NCBI RefSeq assembly: GCF_020379485.1 | Contig: NW_026015111.1 | Location: forward strand, 1 to 64,000 | DNA length: 64,000 nt | Direction of reading: 5' to 3' | DNA from: Brassica napus | Lineage: Eukaryota > Streptophyta > Magnoliopsida > Brassicales > Brassicaceae | Shown: positions 1-11,793 of the stretch, piece after piece | How the letters are laid out: every line of letters starts with the position of its first letter | How positions within the stretch are numbered: position 1 is the first letter of the stretch | The notes under the pieces: generated by a model | Database searches by the model: none | The model's input: only the letters and a program-made list of their open reading frames with translations | What the model was told of the DNA's origin: nothing | Made by a program: the position numbers and the translations under genes

Positions 1-540
1 ATTTGTACGACTCGTACTGCGTTTAAAAATTGGTGCGTGTGCGGGTGACTTATGACTGGTTAATACCAAATGCGGTAACAATCAAATAAAATTAACAATA
101 TTTACATTTAATATAGAATAAAAATATCAAAAATCATAAAATTATAATAAATATAAAATTTATATTTAGAAAGTTATATTTTAATTTTCGAAATTTTTGA
201 AATTGTTTTTATTATAAAATTTTATTATTTTAATTAAAATATATAGATATATTTTATATTTCATATGTCAATTTTAAATTTTAAATTTTTTATTAAACAT
301 TTTTACTTTTGTATATATATTGTTTTAAAAAAAAAAAAAAAAATTCACCCTCCCGCAACCGCACCGTTCGCAACCGCAAATGCTAGCTGGAGCCAGCTTT
401 TGATTTATGAGATTCGGAACGGTTTTAAGCGGTTTAGAGCGATTTGAGTAATTGTTACAATCGCCGACAACCGCGACCAATCGCAAAAGCTTCGTTTTGC
501 GGGTGGTAACGAGAAAACCAGTCGCCCCCTAAACACCACC
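1..540. repeat. hAT-like non-autonomous element remnant
   Basis: Runs of GCGGT, CCGCAACCGC and GCGGGTGGTAAC near both ends of this AT-rich stretch resemble the GC-rich ends of small hAT-type elements seen again at 1.13 kb and 45.6 kb. No clean terminal repeats or target duplication are visible, and the left end may lie outside the window. No gene is visible here. Confidence 0.35.
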
Positions 541-1129
541 ATCACTTAGTTTTTTTTTAAACCAAATTAGCATCAAGTCTTATTTATTCATCCTCACCTT
601 TCATATTTGTTCTTACATACATAATTCATATAGTGGATTTGAGTTAATATAAAATAACGTTTTGTTCCATAAATAATTAGAAAAGAATCGGATCTAAACG
701 AAATATTCTCCCATAATTCGATTTTGTATTTAAAAAAAATTATAATGAGGGAAAGGAGAAGATATTTTAAGACATTATTATTAGTATGCATGTGAACGTA
801 GATAAGAAATCGGAATCGGACATAAAGCCAAAACAGAGAGACCATATATGAGTTTAAAGACATAGCCACGACAATGTCACTTGTCCATTATTAATCTTAA
901 TCTTCTCAGTTCACTTTGTTCCCTCTCTTATCCTTTCGCTAACTGTACATGACATTGCCTTTTCTTAAAATATCATTCTTTTGCATTATGATTCTGTATT
1001 AAACGTACTAAAAAAGATTTTATGGTTTATTACCTAAAACCCCAATAAATCTAATTCTAGACATTATGTAGTATTGTCCTATATATGTGTTACATTCACA
1101 GAAAATACAAAACTATATGGTCTAACTAA

Positions 1130-1284
1130 GGCTCCGAATGGTACACGCGGATTAAGCGGTGCGGGACAAGCGGTACAACTGAGGTGCGGTTTATCAGTTA
1201 TAAACGTATAGATATATAATATATGTAGAGATTTTTGTTACTGTTAAGTGCGGTGTGGGACGAGCGGTTGGAAACATTGGAGCC
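1130..1284. repeat. hAT-type MITE, about 155 bp
   Basis: The left end reads GGCTCCGAATGG and the right end is the inverted CATTGGAGCC, giving imperfect terminal inverted repeats. The interior carries several GCGGT/GCGGGAC motifs. The same left terminus recurs at 45583. The flanks (CTAACTAA and TAAATGAA) are not an exact 8-bp duplication, so the insertion is old or the ends have drifted. Confidence 0.6.
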
Positions 1285-1290
1285 TAAATG

Positions 1291-2640
1291 AATTATTTAA
1301 TCAGAATTATAAAAAAAACTAGATCTTTTTTTTAATAAATAATTACCATCATAATTTCTTTTTAACATTTACAACTACTCTATAACAGAGGATAATAAAT
1401 AATATGCATTTGCTCACATCATACTCAGGCCTGATCAATATGTGTATTTATCTAAGCAAATATAAATTTTATGTCTATTAACAAACATGTTTTAGAGTCC
1501 TTCCTCTACTCTGCTAAAGAGTGTTCTTTGCTTTTAATTACTACCTACTCTACTACTGTTAGAGAGTGTCTGTTTCTATCACTTCTTGGTTTCAGATCTT
1601 TTTAACTTCCTCTAGAATGGAGTACTCAATGTTAAATTGTGATTTTAGCTTGGTTGTGGTTTTCAGACTTGATTATTAACATTCTTTTGAACCAACTTCA
1701 ACTTTCCTATTATCATGGCTTTTGTATCGTTGCTGCTCATGTATTGCAAGCTCAGCCTTTGGTTGGAAGATTGCTCTACAGATGATTTACTCTCTGTACT
1801 GTTTAAAAGCTCGGCATTTTGGTGTTACATCGCCTCTGCTATTGTAGCCGTGTTAGATTGTTATTTCTGCACTAGTTTGTGGAACCAATCAACAAGCATT
1901 AGATCATTGATTGTGTTCTTTGTTTTCAGGCGTCATTCCACTGCTTAGCCTAGTGTTGTCGATATACGAGGACGTCTCTGCAATGTTAGTTGTTTATGTA
2001 TAATGATTGATTCTATCTTTGTGTTTTTGCTTGCCTTTTGTTGCAGCAAAGTTGTTAGCCAATATGACCAAAAAAAAAGAAGGACAAATATTACATGTAT
2101 CAGGAGTCAAAATTCTCAGTTTCGAGACATAGTTTATGTAAACAAATAATAATTTTTAATCAAAATAATTAAAAGTATTACATTATTGTCACTTAATGTT
2201 TCACTTCATATAATATTTTCCTAAATAAAAAATTCTTTCTATTTTTCTTATTTTTGCCTAATATATAAAAAGAGTTTTCTTTTTATTTATTTGCAGAATC
2301 AGTTAAGTATGGACATTCGAATACTCATTGAGGTACAAGTTGTTTCTTTCGGGATTAATTTTTTTTGGATTTTGAAATTAGGCGCCACTTGGATATTATA
2401 AATTTATGTATGAGGTTTGAGTTGGATCATCCGGGTCTAAATGATTTTTGATTCTGATGTGTAGAAACATAAAAATATCTAAATAACCAATGTATCTGAA
2501 ATGGGTTACTATAATTGTACGATAAATAATCTTTTTACCAGATTCAGTCCAAATCTTTTGAATACAATTAGTTATACGACGACACATCTTACACTAATTA
2601 TAAAATAACGAATAAAAATTTATAAAACCGTAAAAATTAG
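1291..2640. other. Intergenic, no recognised gene
   Basis: A T-rich stretch with several acceptor-like TTTCAG and TTGCAG sites and one 77-codon open frame (1715-1948). The translation has no recognisable motif and codon use is not gene-like. It could be decayed intronic or UTR material, but nothing supports a functional call. Confidence 0.4.
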
Positions 2641-2642
2641 CA

Positions 2643-2671
2643 TCCGCACTGGCGTGCGGGTCAATCTCTTG
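2643..2671 (+). mobile_element. Possible Helitron 3' end
   Basis: A short hairpin (CCGCAC, 4-nt loop, GTGCGG) followed by a short tail resembles the 3' terminus of plant Helitrons, like those at 9.7, 34.1 and 62.0 kb. The expected CTRR end is not clean and no matching 5' end was found, so this is a fragment at best. Confidence 0.3.
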
Positions 2672-2807
2672 TCTTACGTTATATTAGATAACTACGTAAG
2701 CACCAATTAAGCTCCAACAATATCTATCATAAGCAGTAAAATCTTAATTAAATACAATACAAAATACTGCACATTTTCATACAAACAAATAATGTATAAA
2801 GTATAAG

Positions 2808-3625
2808 CAATGTTTTGAAACCCGAAACCGGACACTGAACCTTACCGGATCATCGGATTACTCGATGGACCGCGGACGAACCGCAGTTCAATATATTAAT
2901 TAATTTATTAAATAATAACTTATTAGGTATTAAAAATAATACATATTTATGTTTTAAGAATATTTAGAAAACACTTAAATTTTCTTATTTTTATTTCATT
3001 TAACATACAAACATCAAAATTTAATTCAGACTATTTTACAATTAACAAGTTAGACGTTATGACATCTAATAAAAAAATATTAATACTTGAAATCCATAGT
3101 ATTTAAATGTGAAAGGTAAAGTTAAACTTTAAATAAAAAACAAAAGTTAAAAATTAAACTATAATAATAGAATATCGATAACCAAAAAACTAATACCGAC
3201 CAAATCACAACAACTAATTCAGGTTTTCCTTATCATCGTTCACTTTATTTTTTTCAAATGGCATGGATCTTCATCAAAATCTTAAAAAATAACAAATAAA
3301 TCACAAATTAAATAGTGTAAATGAGATGTACGAAGAAAAAAAAAGAAAAAGATACATAGTCGATATCCGGCAGCAGAAAAAAAATAAGTAAAATCAGAAA
3401 ATCTCATTTTTTAATTTAAATAAAAAAATTTAATAACATAATTAAAGAATTTAAAAAATAAATAAAAGTTACTTATTGGTTTGACCAGTATTCAACTGGT
3501 TGTCGAGTTCCGAGTTTTATTGGGTTTTTAAATAATGGTTTCTTCATAAAACTCAAACCGAATTATATTCGGATTACTGGATTTATCGGTTCAACCGCGG
3601 ATCCGGACCGGGATTCAAAATATTG
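2808..3625. mobile_element. Non-autonomous DNA element with 7-bp TSD
   Basis: The element begins CAATGTTTTGAAACCC and ends with the inverse, GGATTCAAAATATTG. It is flanked by GTATAAG on both sides (2801-2807 and 3626-3632). Subterminal regions carry CCGGAC, CCGCGG and GGTTCAACCGCGG motifs, and the interior is AT-rich without an ORF. The duplication extends to 8 bp with one mismatch, which suggests hAT rather than another superfamily, but the class is not settled. Confidence 0.7.
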
Positions 3626-3980
3626 GTATAAGATAATATCATCCTATAACATCAATTAACTATAGCAAAAAATATATAAAACTGTACTTTCAAACATTTT
3701 CATAACAAAAAATAATAACAAACATAAAATACATAAAATACAACAAATACACCACCTCACACACCCCTAATATTTTATAATTCAATAAAAATAGAAACTT
3801 TAAATACCCTCAGGAGTTATGTTATTGTGCTTCTGTATAAACCACGCCGTGTAAAGTAAACTAAGAAGAAAACACTTGGAATCAAACACAATCAGATACG
3901 GAAAATGTCACGGCCAAAGACGAAAGTAGTAAACCAGTTGATAGCGACATATAACTCGTTTGTCTAGCTAATGGCTCGAG

Positions 3981-4196
3981 AGTGGCGAAGCCAGGGCAGT
4001 GATTAAGGGGGCACGTGCACCCACAACATTTGCAAGATTTAATATTTTAGTATGCAAAATACAATAAATCAGCTAGGATAGATGACTTTAATGATCTTGT
4101 GCACCCATTAATAGCACGGATTCGATCAAAGTATGTCTCTTATTTTAATTTCTATTAGTTATGCACCCACAAAAAAATATCTCTACATTCGCCCCT
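3981..4196. repeat. MITE A of a side-by-side pair
   Basis: Termini AGTGGCGAAGCC and (inverted) AGGGGCGAATG enclose 216 bp containing GTGCACCCA-type motifs in both orientations. It is flanked by GGCTCGAG at 3973-3980 and 4197-4204. The 52.61-kb element has related ends and the same CACCCA interior. An 8-9 bp duplication would fit hAT or Mutator-type transposition. Confidence 0.6.
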
Positions 4197-4204
4197 GGCT
4201 CGAG

Positions 4205-4562
4205 GAGTGGCGGATCTAGAAATGTTTTTACCGGGGTTATAGTGTATTAAGTGGCCGTATTTTTAAAGAATAGTAGTGTTTTCACTATATAAAATGTAAT
4301 AAGCTTTAAAAATGTTACATGGGCTTTGATTCTTCTTAATAATATGTTACGTGGACTGTAGATGTCACTAAATAAGAAAAGAAATCTGCAAAAATATACT
4401 GAAAAAGTGTCAATTAGGGAACTGAACCCTAATTTATAGAGGTCAGAACTAGAACTAACAACAATTGAGCTGAAGATTCTTTAGTATTTCTTATACAAAA
4501 CAAACTATTTGTTCATTTTAATGGGGTCAGATCCCACTACTCCCTTAGTAGATCCGCCCCTG
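4205..4562. repeat. MITE B of a side-by-side pair
   Basis: Termini GAGTGGCGGATCTAG and (inverted) CAGGGGCGGATCTAC enclose 358 bp without an ORF. The flanks are GGCTCGAG at 4197-4204 and 4563-4570, so the left flank is shared with MITE A. A related GGCGGATC terminus occurs at 7.78 kb. Confidence 0.6.
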
Positions 4563-5249
4563 GGCTCGAGTAAGATACGCCAATTTCCATATGAACCAGC
4601 TCTGGAAATATCCCTTTTGCTCCTGTCCAAGTAATATCTCTCAGTCACAATGTTTTAAGATTGAATTTCAAAATGCTCAGAAAGAGATCAAGAAACCGAG
4701 AACACCCATGTGGTTTCAAATGCTTAGTTAGACAGTTATGCAATTCTATCAAACGGTCTAATTTAAAAAATGAGATACTCATTTTAGTGGTTAGAACCGG
4801 TGGTGGCGGTTTTGCTTATTTTTGTTTGTTAAGGATTTCTGCTCGTGCTGTAACTGTTGCCAGAAAATTGAACCATGAGCTAAAGTTAATCTAGCATTGT
4901 AGATATGTTTCGCTGTATTTTTCAAGAATCACAAAAAAAAACTTATTTGGAAACTACGCAACCGTTCTTTATTGCTAATTACCGTTCATATATATTCTTT
5001 CTTTCACTATAAAAATGAAATGAAGGCTGATAATAACATTCTTATATTGCTAAATTGTCAAGCTAACAAGCTCTCACATATATCAATTCATCAATGTTTT
5101 CGAGAAAATTTTCATTCTCATTCAGAGCTCGAGAGTGGCATATGCTACCATGAATACGATACACATTTGTCATACTATTATACACTTCAGGATAAATAGA
5201 ACAACTTAAATCAAAGCTCCGCGGGGGTTTGCCACTAGTATATAACAAA

Positions 5250-6044
5250 GAACAAAATTTTGGTTCATCCTAATTCACCACAACTCTTATCACTAATCAA
5301 AGTACCACCTAAATTAATAAAAATATTATTAATATTTTTTTATAAAAATTAAAATAATAATAAAAATAATGATTGCCAATTTTAATAACGTTAACACCAC
5401 TAACAAAACTCATCCTAAATTTAAACCCTAAATTCTAAACCTTAAATCTAAATCCTAACCCCTAAACCCAAATTCTATACCCTAAATTCTAAACCCAAAC
5501 TCTAGACTTGAAACCGAAATCATATACCCTCAACCTAAATTCTAAACCCAAACTCTAGACTTGAAACCCAAATCATATACCCTAACCTAAATCCTAGACC
5601 CTAAATCCAAATCGTAAACTCTAAACTTAAATCCTAGACCATAAACCCAAATCCTAGGCCTTAAACCCAAACCTTAAACCCTAAAAGAAAAACATCAACA
5701 TTAACTCAAACCTTTATGGTATAGGGTTTAGGTTTAGGATTTACGATTTGAGTTTAGGATCCAAGGTTTAGGGTATAGGGTTTGGTTTTAGAGTTTAAGG
5801 TTTAGGGTTTAGATTTACATTTTAAGATTTAAATTTAAGGTTTGAAGTTTAAGATTTAGGGTTTAGGGTTTAGATAACGGCGTTAACGTCATTAAAATTG
5901 ACGTCATTATTATTTTTCTATTATTTTAGATTTGTTCTTTTAAAAATAATATTTTTATTATTTATCTAGGTAACAATTTGATTAGTGATAGGAGATGTGG
6001 TGAATTTAAAAATCCAGTCTAGAGAGTGAACCTAAGTTTTGTTC
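5250..6044. mobile_element. Foldback element with telomere-like repeats, 9-bp TSD
   Basis: A 795-bp palindromic element that starts GAACAAAATTTTGGTTCA and ends with the inverse (TGAACC...TTTTGTTC). It is flanked by perfect 9-bp duplications TATAACAAA at 5241-5249 and 6045-6053. The left arm (about 5400-5690) is made of degenerate AAACCCTAAA-type units and the right arm (about 5716-5880) of their complement. The 9-bp duplication points to the Mutator superfamily. There is no coding capacity. Confidence 0.85.
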
Positions 6045-6710
6045 TATAACAAAATGAGAATGACACGCTCACCGCAGTTTTTCCAAACATTTTTCTTAAC
6101 ATTTTACACCCAAAAACGAGAAAGACCGATACCAGCGGAGACACTAAAAGCTACTTTTTACCCAATCAAGATTTAACTAAAACAGATTCCCTGTATTTTT
6201 GGGAACCCAGTTTTTCAACTCCTACACTATTTTATACATAGAAACCAAAATCCACTTTTTATGTGCTTTTGTGGTTTCCAAACGACTGACTTCATTTTCT
6301 TTCAAGAAATTAATTTTTCATATATATAATTATATCTGCCCTTCTAGAAAACAAACAAAAAACTTACAAATAATAATCTTCTCTATGAATTAAGTAATTT
6401 TAATTTTTATGTAAGTTAATTTATAATTTTTAGTCAATATGTATACCATAAATCTTAAAGAAAAGTTAAATAATTTCTTTAGTTATAAGTATTATACATT
6501 TATTACACTGGAATTTTTTTTTAAATCAGCTTTTAATTTTATTATATAATATTTAAATTACAAAAAATTATACATTTTTACCAAAGTTATAAAATATATT
6601 TAGACTAAAACTACACTAAAATAAAAAACCAAAATTTAAAATAAATCTTTATTCATTTTTATATCATTTGTTTTAGAAAAACTAAAAATTTACAGAAAAT
6701 AACAAACCAT

Positions 6711-6712
<2 letters not shown>

Positions 6713-6764
<52 letters not shown>
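6713..6764. repeat. (AT)n microsatellite
   Basis: Uninterrupted AT dinucleotides over about 50 bp in a gene-free AT-rich stretch (6.05-7.5 kb), in which I see nothing else recognisable. Confidence 0.95.
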
Positions 6765-6768
<4 letters not shown>

Positions 6769-7533
6769 TTTGCATTTAACCACAGTTTTATTTTGTATCT
6801 ACAGTTTTGTTTAAAATAATTTTATTAAATAAATTTATATGTGTTTTGATAACAGTATTTTATATTTTATTATTTTGCAGATTAAATATTTTACTTTGAA
6901 TAATATTTTCATTCTATTAGCTTTAAAAGCAAAAACCAAAAACTAAAAACAAAAATCTACATACACCATTCATGCTTTTCAAAAATCCAAAACCTACTGC
7001 AAAATCAAAATCCAAAAACCAAAAACTAAAATCTAAAAACCGAATGAAAACTAAAATCCAGAAACCAAAAACTAAAATCTAAAAACTAGGAAAACAATCA
7101 TCACCTAAGAGTCCGTAAGGAATTTATGTGCCATCGTCGAGGTTAGCTTTTGAGGTTTCACATATTTCACACAATACAACAAACAAACCGCACTCCAGAC
7201 TAATTAAATTAAAACCCGAATAGAATTTAGAGGAAGCAACATTCCATGGAAATAAGAACAAAAAACTTTTCACATAATCTAAATGCTCACCTTATTCAAC
7301 TGCTTGATAGCATAACGTCTGAGATTGAACGATAAAAGTATATCATTGTCATATACATAATCAGACAAAAACAGGAATTGGACGAATCATCTTCTTAGAC
7401 AAACTTCTATCAAAGTAACATGAATGTCAGTCATTCAATATGAACATATCAGCGACGTATATAGTTCACTGCTGAACTCTATCTTGGTTGGCCCACCAGG
7501 GCCTGCTTATTAAGTTAATAGGCCTTGTGCTCA

Positions 7534-7617
7534 AAACTTCTTTTTTTTCAAAATTGATCTTGTATTTAAAAACAAAAACAAAAAACAACACAAGATCAAT
7601 TTTGAGAAAAAAAAGTT
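7534..7617. repeat. Short perfect hairpin
   Basis: AAGATCAATTTTGA and its flanking A-rich tract form the inverse of TCAAAATTGATCTTG, separated by an A-rich loop. The arms are about 25-30 bp and almost perfect. It may be a small MITE core; no target duplication was identified. Confidence 0.6.
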
Positions 7618-7782
7618 TTTAAAAGAAAAACTCAAATCTGTATGTTTTTATAAATCCAAAATTAGTACCCTAGATCTGTATGTTTTGATGAAATAGGACC
7701 TTAGTTCTTTAATGAAAATTACTGAAAGGTAAAGGATTTAGTGCAAAAGCATTCTCACCACATGTGTAAAGCCGGTGAAATC

Positions 7783-7934
7783 AGGGACGGATCTAAGATG
7801 GCTTTTGGTATGGGGCACGTAGCCATTTTTTTATAACTAAAAGCTTAGCATATATGTATTTTAACCAAATTTACACTAATAACTAATGAAAAAAATAGGG
7901 TGGGGCACATGCCACATCACTGGATCCGCCCCTG
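7783..7934. repeat. MITE with GGCGGATC ends and 9-bp TSD
   Basis: Inverted termini AGGGACGGATCTA and AGGGGCGGATCCA enclose about 150 bp. The flanks GGTGAAATC (7774-7782) and GGTGAGATC (7935-7943) are a 9-bp duplication with one mismatch, which fits a Mutator-type MITE. The termini are related to those of the 4.2-kb element. Confidence 0.65.
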
Positions 7935-8468
7935 GGTGAGATCGGAGAAGAAGTTCCGGTTTACCAGAAATCACCTTCTCTCCCTTAAAAATTGGAGTCT
8001 GAGAAGAGAGAGAAGATCATAAACTTACATTAATAAGAAAAAGTGAAAAACCAAGAAGCTTGGCTCATGCTAGATAGAAATTGAAGAAAAATATTAGTCA
8101 AGAAGAATCCTTTCTCTTAGGAAAGTGGTGACTGTATAAGAAAAGATGTTTACAAACTTGAAATTTTGTTTGTCACAACAATTCCAAAAGTCGTGACGTA
8201 TATTATTAGATTGATATGAAATCAAATTAAACGGCAATAACAACACACACACGCACTCAAAATGAACTATACAAAACAAAAATGAAATCTATTAAAATAA
8301 TAAGTTGAAATCGATATCAAATAACACAAATGCAAACAATTTGTTCTTTATGTGAGGTTACATAACTTCTTAAAAAGTGTTTTACTTCTCTCGCAGTATA
8401 CATATTATTTGAAAGCTTGCAAGTAAAACATGGAAATGAAGAAGAAAGATAGATTGTTATATATCATC

Positions 8469-11400
8469 TCAACGTCTGCGGCGTCGACCTCCACCCGGTG
8501 GATCGTGTCTACTGTTAGCTGAAGGCTCTCCGTAGTCGTTGGTGCTCACCATCAATGACCGTTCTCTCACCACCGTCAGTTCATTTCCTATATACATTAC
8601 GAGTTAATTAGAAAAGATTGATGACAAATTGATAACAAGTTTTGTACATAAGAACGTCTTAGTAACATATAGAGTATCTAGATAAAGAACAATACCCTCG
8701 TTTTCAGTATGTTTAAACTTTAAACTATTTATAGACATTTACTCATAATCTGTATTCTCTCCTTCAAGTTTATCTATTGGTAGCATTTTTATTGACTTCT
8801 TGCGTTTTACACAAGTTAGTCATAATCTATATTTTCAGAATGTTTAATATCTATACTCAAATCATTAATAACATGTAAAATATATAGTTTCCAAAAGTCA
8901 GCTTCTTTTCGTTGAGATATAATGGACTAATACAACTTGTTTTCAGTTGCTATATAATTAGATCTCATATCCATTCAACTTGCAATAAAAAAAGATGTCG
9001 ACTTTGATAAAATAGTTTTAGTCTGATCTGTCCTTGTTCTTTTCTTTCTAAGGTCAACGCTTTTGAAATGTGAACATAAAATTGAACAGTAGGCCTTATA
9101 TTATAGGGAATAGTTTTACATTACAAGAAAAAAACTCTCATATAATACTTGTTTTCATCATCGGATATTGAAGTTTATAATTTTAGTTTCATATGACGTA
9201 CTTTCTTACTGGAATAGTCGGTACCACAATCGATGTTTTTCTTTACAAAGTAATATATATATATAATTAGCTGTGTGAACAAGTCATCGGCGAAAATTAA
9301 ATTAACGTGCAAACTTTTTTTTTGTATCACTATAAGATGCAAACAAATTGGAAAGAGAGTACATAAAACTAAGATATATACAATTCTAAAAAGAGATATA
9401 TGCAACTTGTTTTGTGAAAATACATATATGTCAAGTACTCTTATTTAGCATGTTCAGTATTAGACTGCGCCTCTTATTTATGATGTTTATTGCCAGTTGA
9501 AGTTAAATCTCGAAATTTTATTTGCATGGACCTAAAACTAGCTGTGAAAATACTTGGCATGCAGATAGAAACTGGTGATGTTTATATAATTAACTTAAGG
9601 GGAGTATTACCGTATAGGAAAGTTAAAGTGCAAAGGTTCTCAGTTCCAGCAATTGCATATTTGTTTCATATATTCTTTCTTAAATTAATACCATACTAGA
9701 TGATAACCCGCACCCTGTGCGGAGTGAAAGATTTAAAGAAATTATCACTTTGAATCAATAGGTATTAGAAAGTTAATAGTTTTAGAAAGAAATATTACAT
9801 GTTATCTAATAAGAGATTCAACGAAATTGTGTATCTCTATTATAAATTAAGCTTGAATTTAAAAAAAAAAACTTGTGTATTTGTTTTGTTTAATTGAAGT
9901 ATATTTTGTGGAAATGAATCCTAAGAGTAAACAAAAAACTTATATAAAATAAATTATCTTCATGCTAAGAATTATGTATGTCTATTATAAAGTAAAGATA
10001 AAACGAAACAAAGGCAATAAATTATTGTTTTCATACACTAAATTATAAATATAAAATAAAACGAAACATAAGCAATATAATAATAAAATATGAAAAAAAC
10101 AAAATATAATATAGGAGACTACTTTACGGATGAGGAGATGTAACTATACATGCTTATATTTATATATGCAAGACGCGGACAGAGAGAAATTATAGCTATT
10201 TGCCATAATTATTTCCGTAAAATTTCCGTAAAATTTCCGTAAAATCAATTAAAATTGTTGTCCAAGGCAAAATATTTACATCCCTTTTATATTCAAAATA
10301 TTGAATTTCAAAAATTTACTTTGATTGTTGCTGTGCGGATTTATTGGAATAGTATAGGAAACGAACTGAGATTCTAGTCAACTAAATTAAATTCAAAATT
10401 AGTTGCCTTTTTATATTTCCTTAACATACAAATATTTTTTGTTGCATTTTTCACTCCACATCTGCATTATTGAGTCGCACCTTCCTTTTTTACCTTCTGT
10501 ATGTTACCACTGATAGACCTGTGTCATAAATTCCCGTTGTTCTCGGCAATTCAGATTGTAATGCATATGTCACAAATCCGATCGAGATCTAAATAAATCA
10601 TATTGTATAATGTATATGTCCAATGGCATTTGGTTGTAATTATTCTAGGTCACAAAGGGTTATTTTAAAAAGCTAGTGAGAGTGCATTAGGTGATGACAC
10701 ATAGGAAATGACACTCATGTAATAAACACATGAGGTCAAGGTTTATTTCTATGAATGTTCCTCCTTTAATAAGAAAGGGATAGTGGGCCAAATAAAATTT
10801 GTGCTATGAAAAACAAAAATATTACCGTATATATATTGAAATCGCGAGAAAAACAACATCAAAACGATAGTTAACATTTAAGAAGGAAAAATTGAAATGT
10901 ATTTTTTTTTCTTCTTTTTAAACAATGTATGCATGTGGAGCAAACACGAAATATCACATATTAGTTATTTCACGGGCTCATGTGTTATTTTTTTTTTGAT
11001 AAAAATGTAAAGATATTATTACCAATTTTCTGATTTTTGACAGAAGAACAAAGCGAACAAGTAACGGATAAAAGAAATAAAAAGCTAAACACAGACTTGA
11101 TCTAGCCAAAATAAATAATAATACAGACTCATGTGTTATTCTTTTGTGAACCTGTGTATGCATCAAGGGATCATTTATATTATGTTTTATGTAAATACAA
11201 ACGATAAATATAACATTTTCTCTTTTATTTATCTAATTAAGTTTTCTTCTTTTCTCTATAAAAATATATATAATTGAGGTATTGTTGTTCTTTTTGATGA
11301 TATTCTTGAACAATCTTTTAAGATATACACAGTTTTTTTTTAATATACATAGTTTATGATACACAGTTCTTTTTTCTGATATACACAGTTTTTTTTATAC

Positions 11401-11793
11401 ACAGTTTTAGATATGCATCATGTCAATACCCCTCATCATCAGGGAATAATTTTGGTTGGAAAACATTTGATTCTGAGATCTCCCATCCAATAACCTAAAG
11501 AATAGTAGGTTAAAGGTCATATGTAATGAATAAATTATTATGAAATTTCAGTTCAAAAAAGAGAAATTATTATGAAATGTTTACCACATATACATACGAT
11601 TGTGAATTAGTAGTAGATATTTTTGAAGAGTACTAGATAACAAAACACATAATCTTTTACAGAAATATACACACTTGGAGAGGAAGAAAATGACCTGGAA
11701 TGAAAGACTGAGGCGAGCAGAAGAGACGAGAGCACATGTGGAGATGATCAGGAACAAACATAACACTGTTGATGAAGATGATGAACAAGCCAT
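8469..11793 (-). CDS. PSY3: PSY3-like tyrosine-sulfated peptide precursor (two exons)
   Basis: Exon 1 (11695-11793) encodes a 33-residue start with a clear signal peptide: MACSSSSS, a hydrophobic core VLCLFLIISTCALV, then SSARLSLSFQ. It ends in CAG|GTCATT. Exon 2 (8469-8587), after a TATAG acceptor, encodes NELTVV...SLMVSTN, then DYGEPSANSRHDPP and an arginine-rich tail before TGA. DYGxPSANxxHDP is the core of PSY1-type secreted peptides, in which the tyrosine is sulfated and which promote cell expansion and growth. The gene sits where At2g29995 (PSY3) is expected, beside TBL45. The 3.1-kb intron holds a Helitron. With the obvious splice sites the exons join one base out of frame: exon 2 starts GAAATGAAC where GAAAATGAAC would fit. 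A weak upstream donor in exon 1 would keep the frame. So the gene is recognised with good confidence, but whether it is intact is not. Confidence 0.72.
9696..10780 (-). mobile_element. Non-autonomous Helitron in the PSY3-like intron
   Basis: Read on the minus strand, the element starts TCCCTTTCTTATTAAAGGAG at 10780 and ends with a GC hairpin (CCGCAC-AGG-GTGCGG) followed by GGTTATCATCTAG at 9696. It is flanked by A and T, as expected for Helitron insertion. It is 1085 bp, AT-rich and has no Rep/helicase coding, so it is non-autonomous. It accounts for about a third of the enlarged host intron. Confidence 0.8.
11327..11412. repeat. Degenerate short tandem repeat
   Basis: Four imperfect copies of an ATACACAGTTTTTTT unit, about 16-25 bp apart, lie within the PSY3-like intron. 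Confidence 0.6.

Noticed and set aside
1715..1948. 77-codon frame with hydrophobic segments
   Set aside because: AT-rich chance frame between transposon remnants; no signal or family motif that holds up.
5400..5880. Interstitial telomere marking an ancient chromosome fusion
   Set aside because: The repeats are degenerate, inverted about a centre, and bounded by terminal repeats and a 9-bp target duplication, so a transposon explains them.
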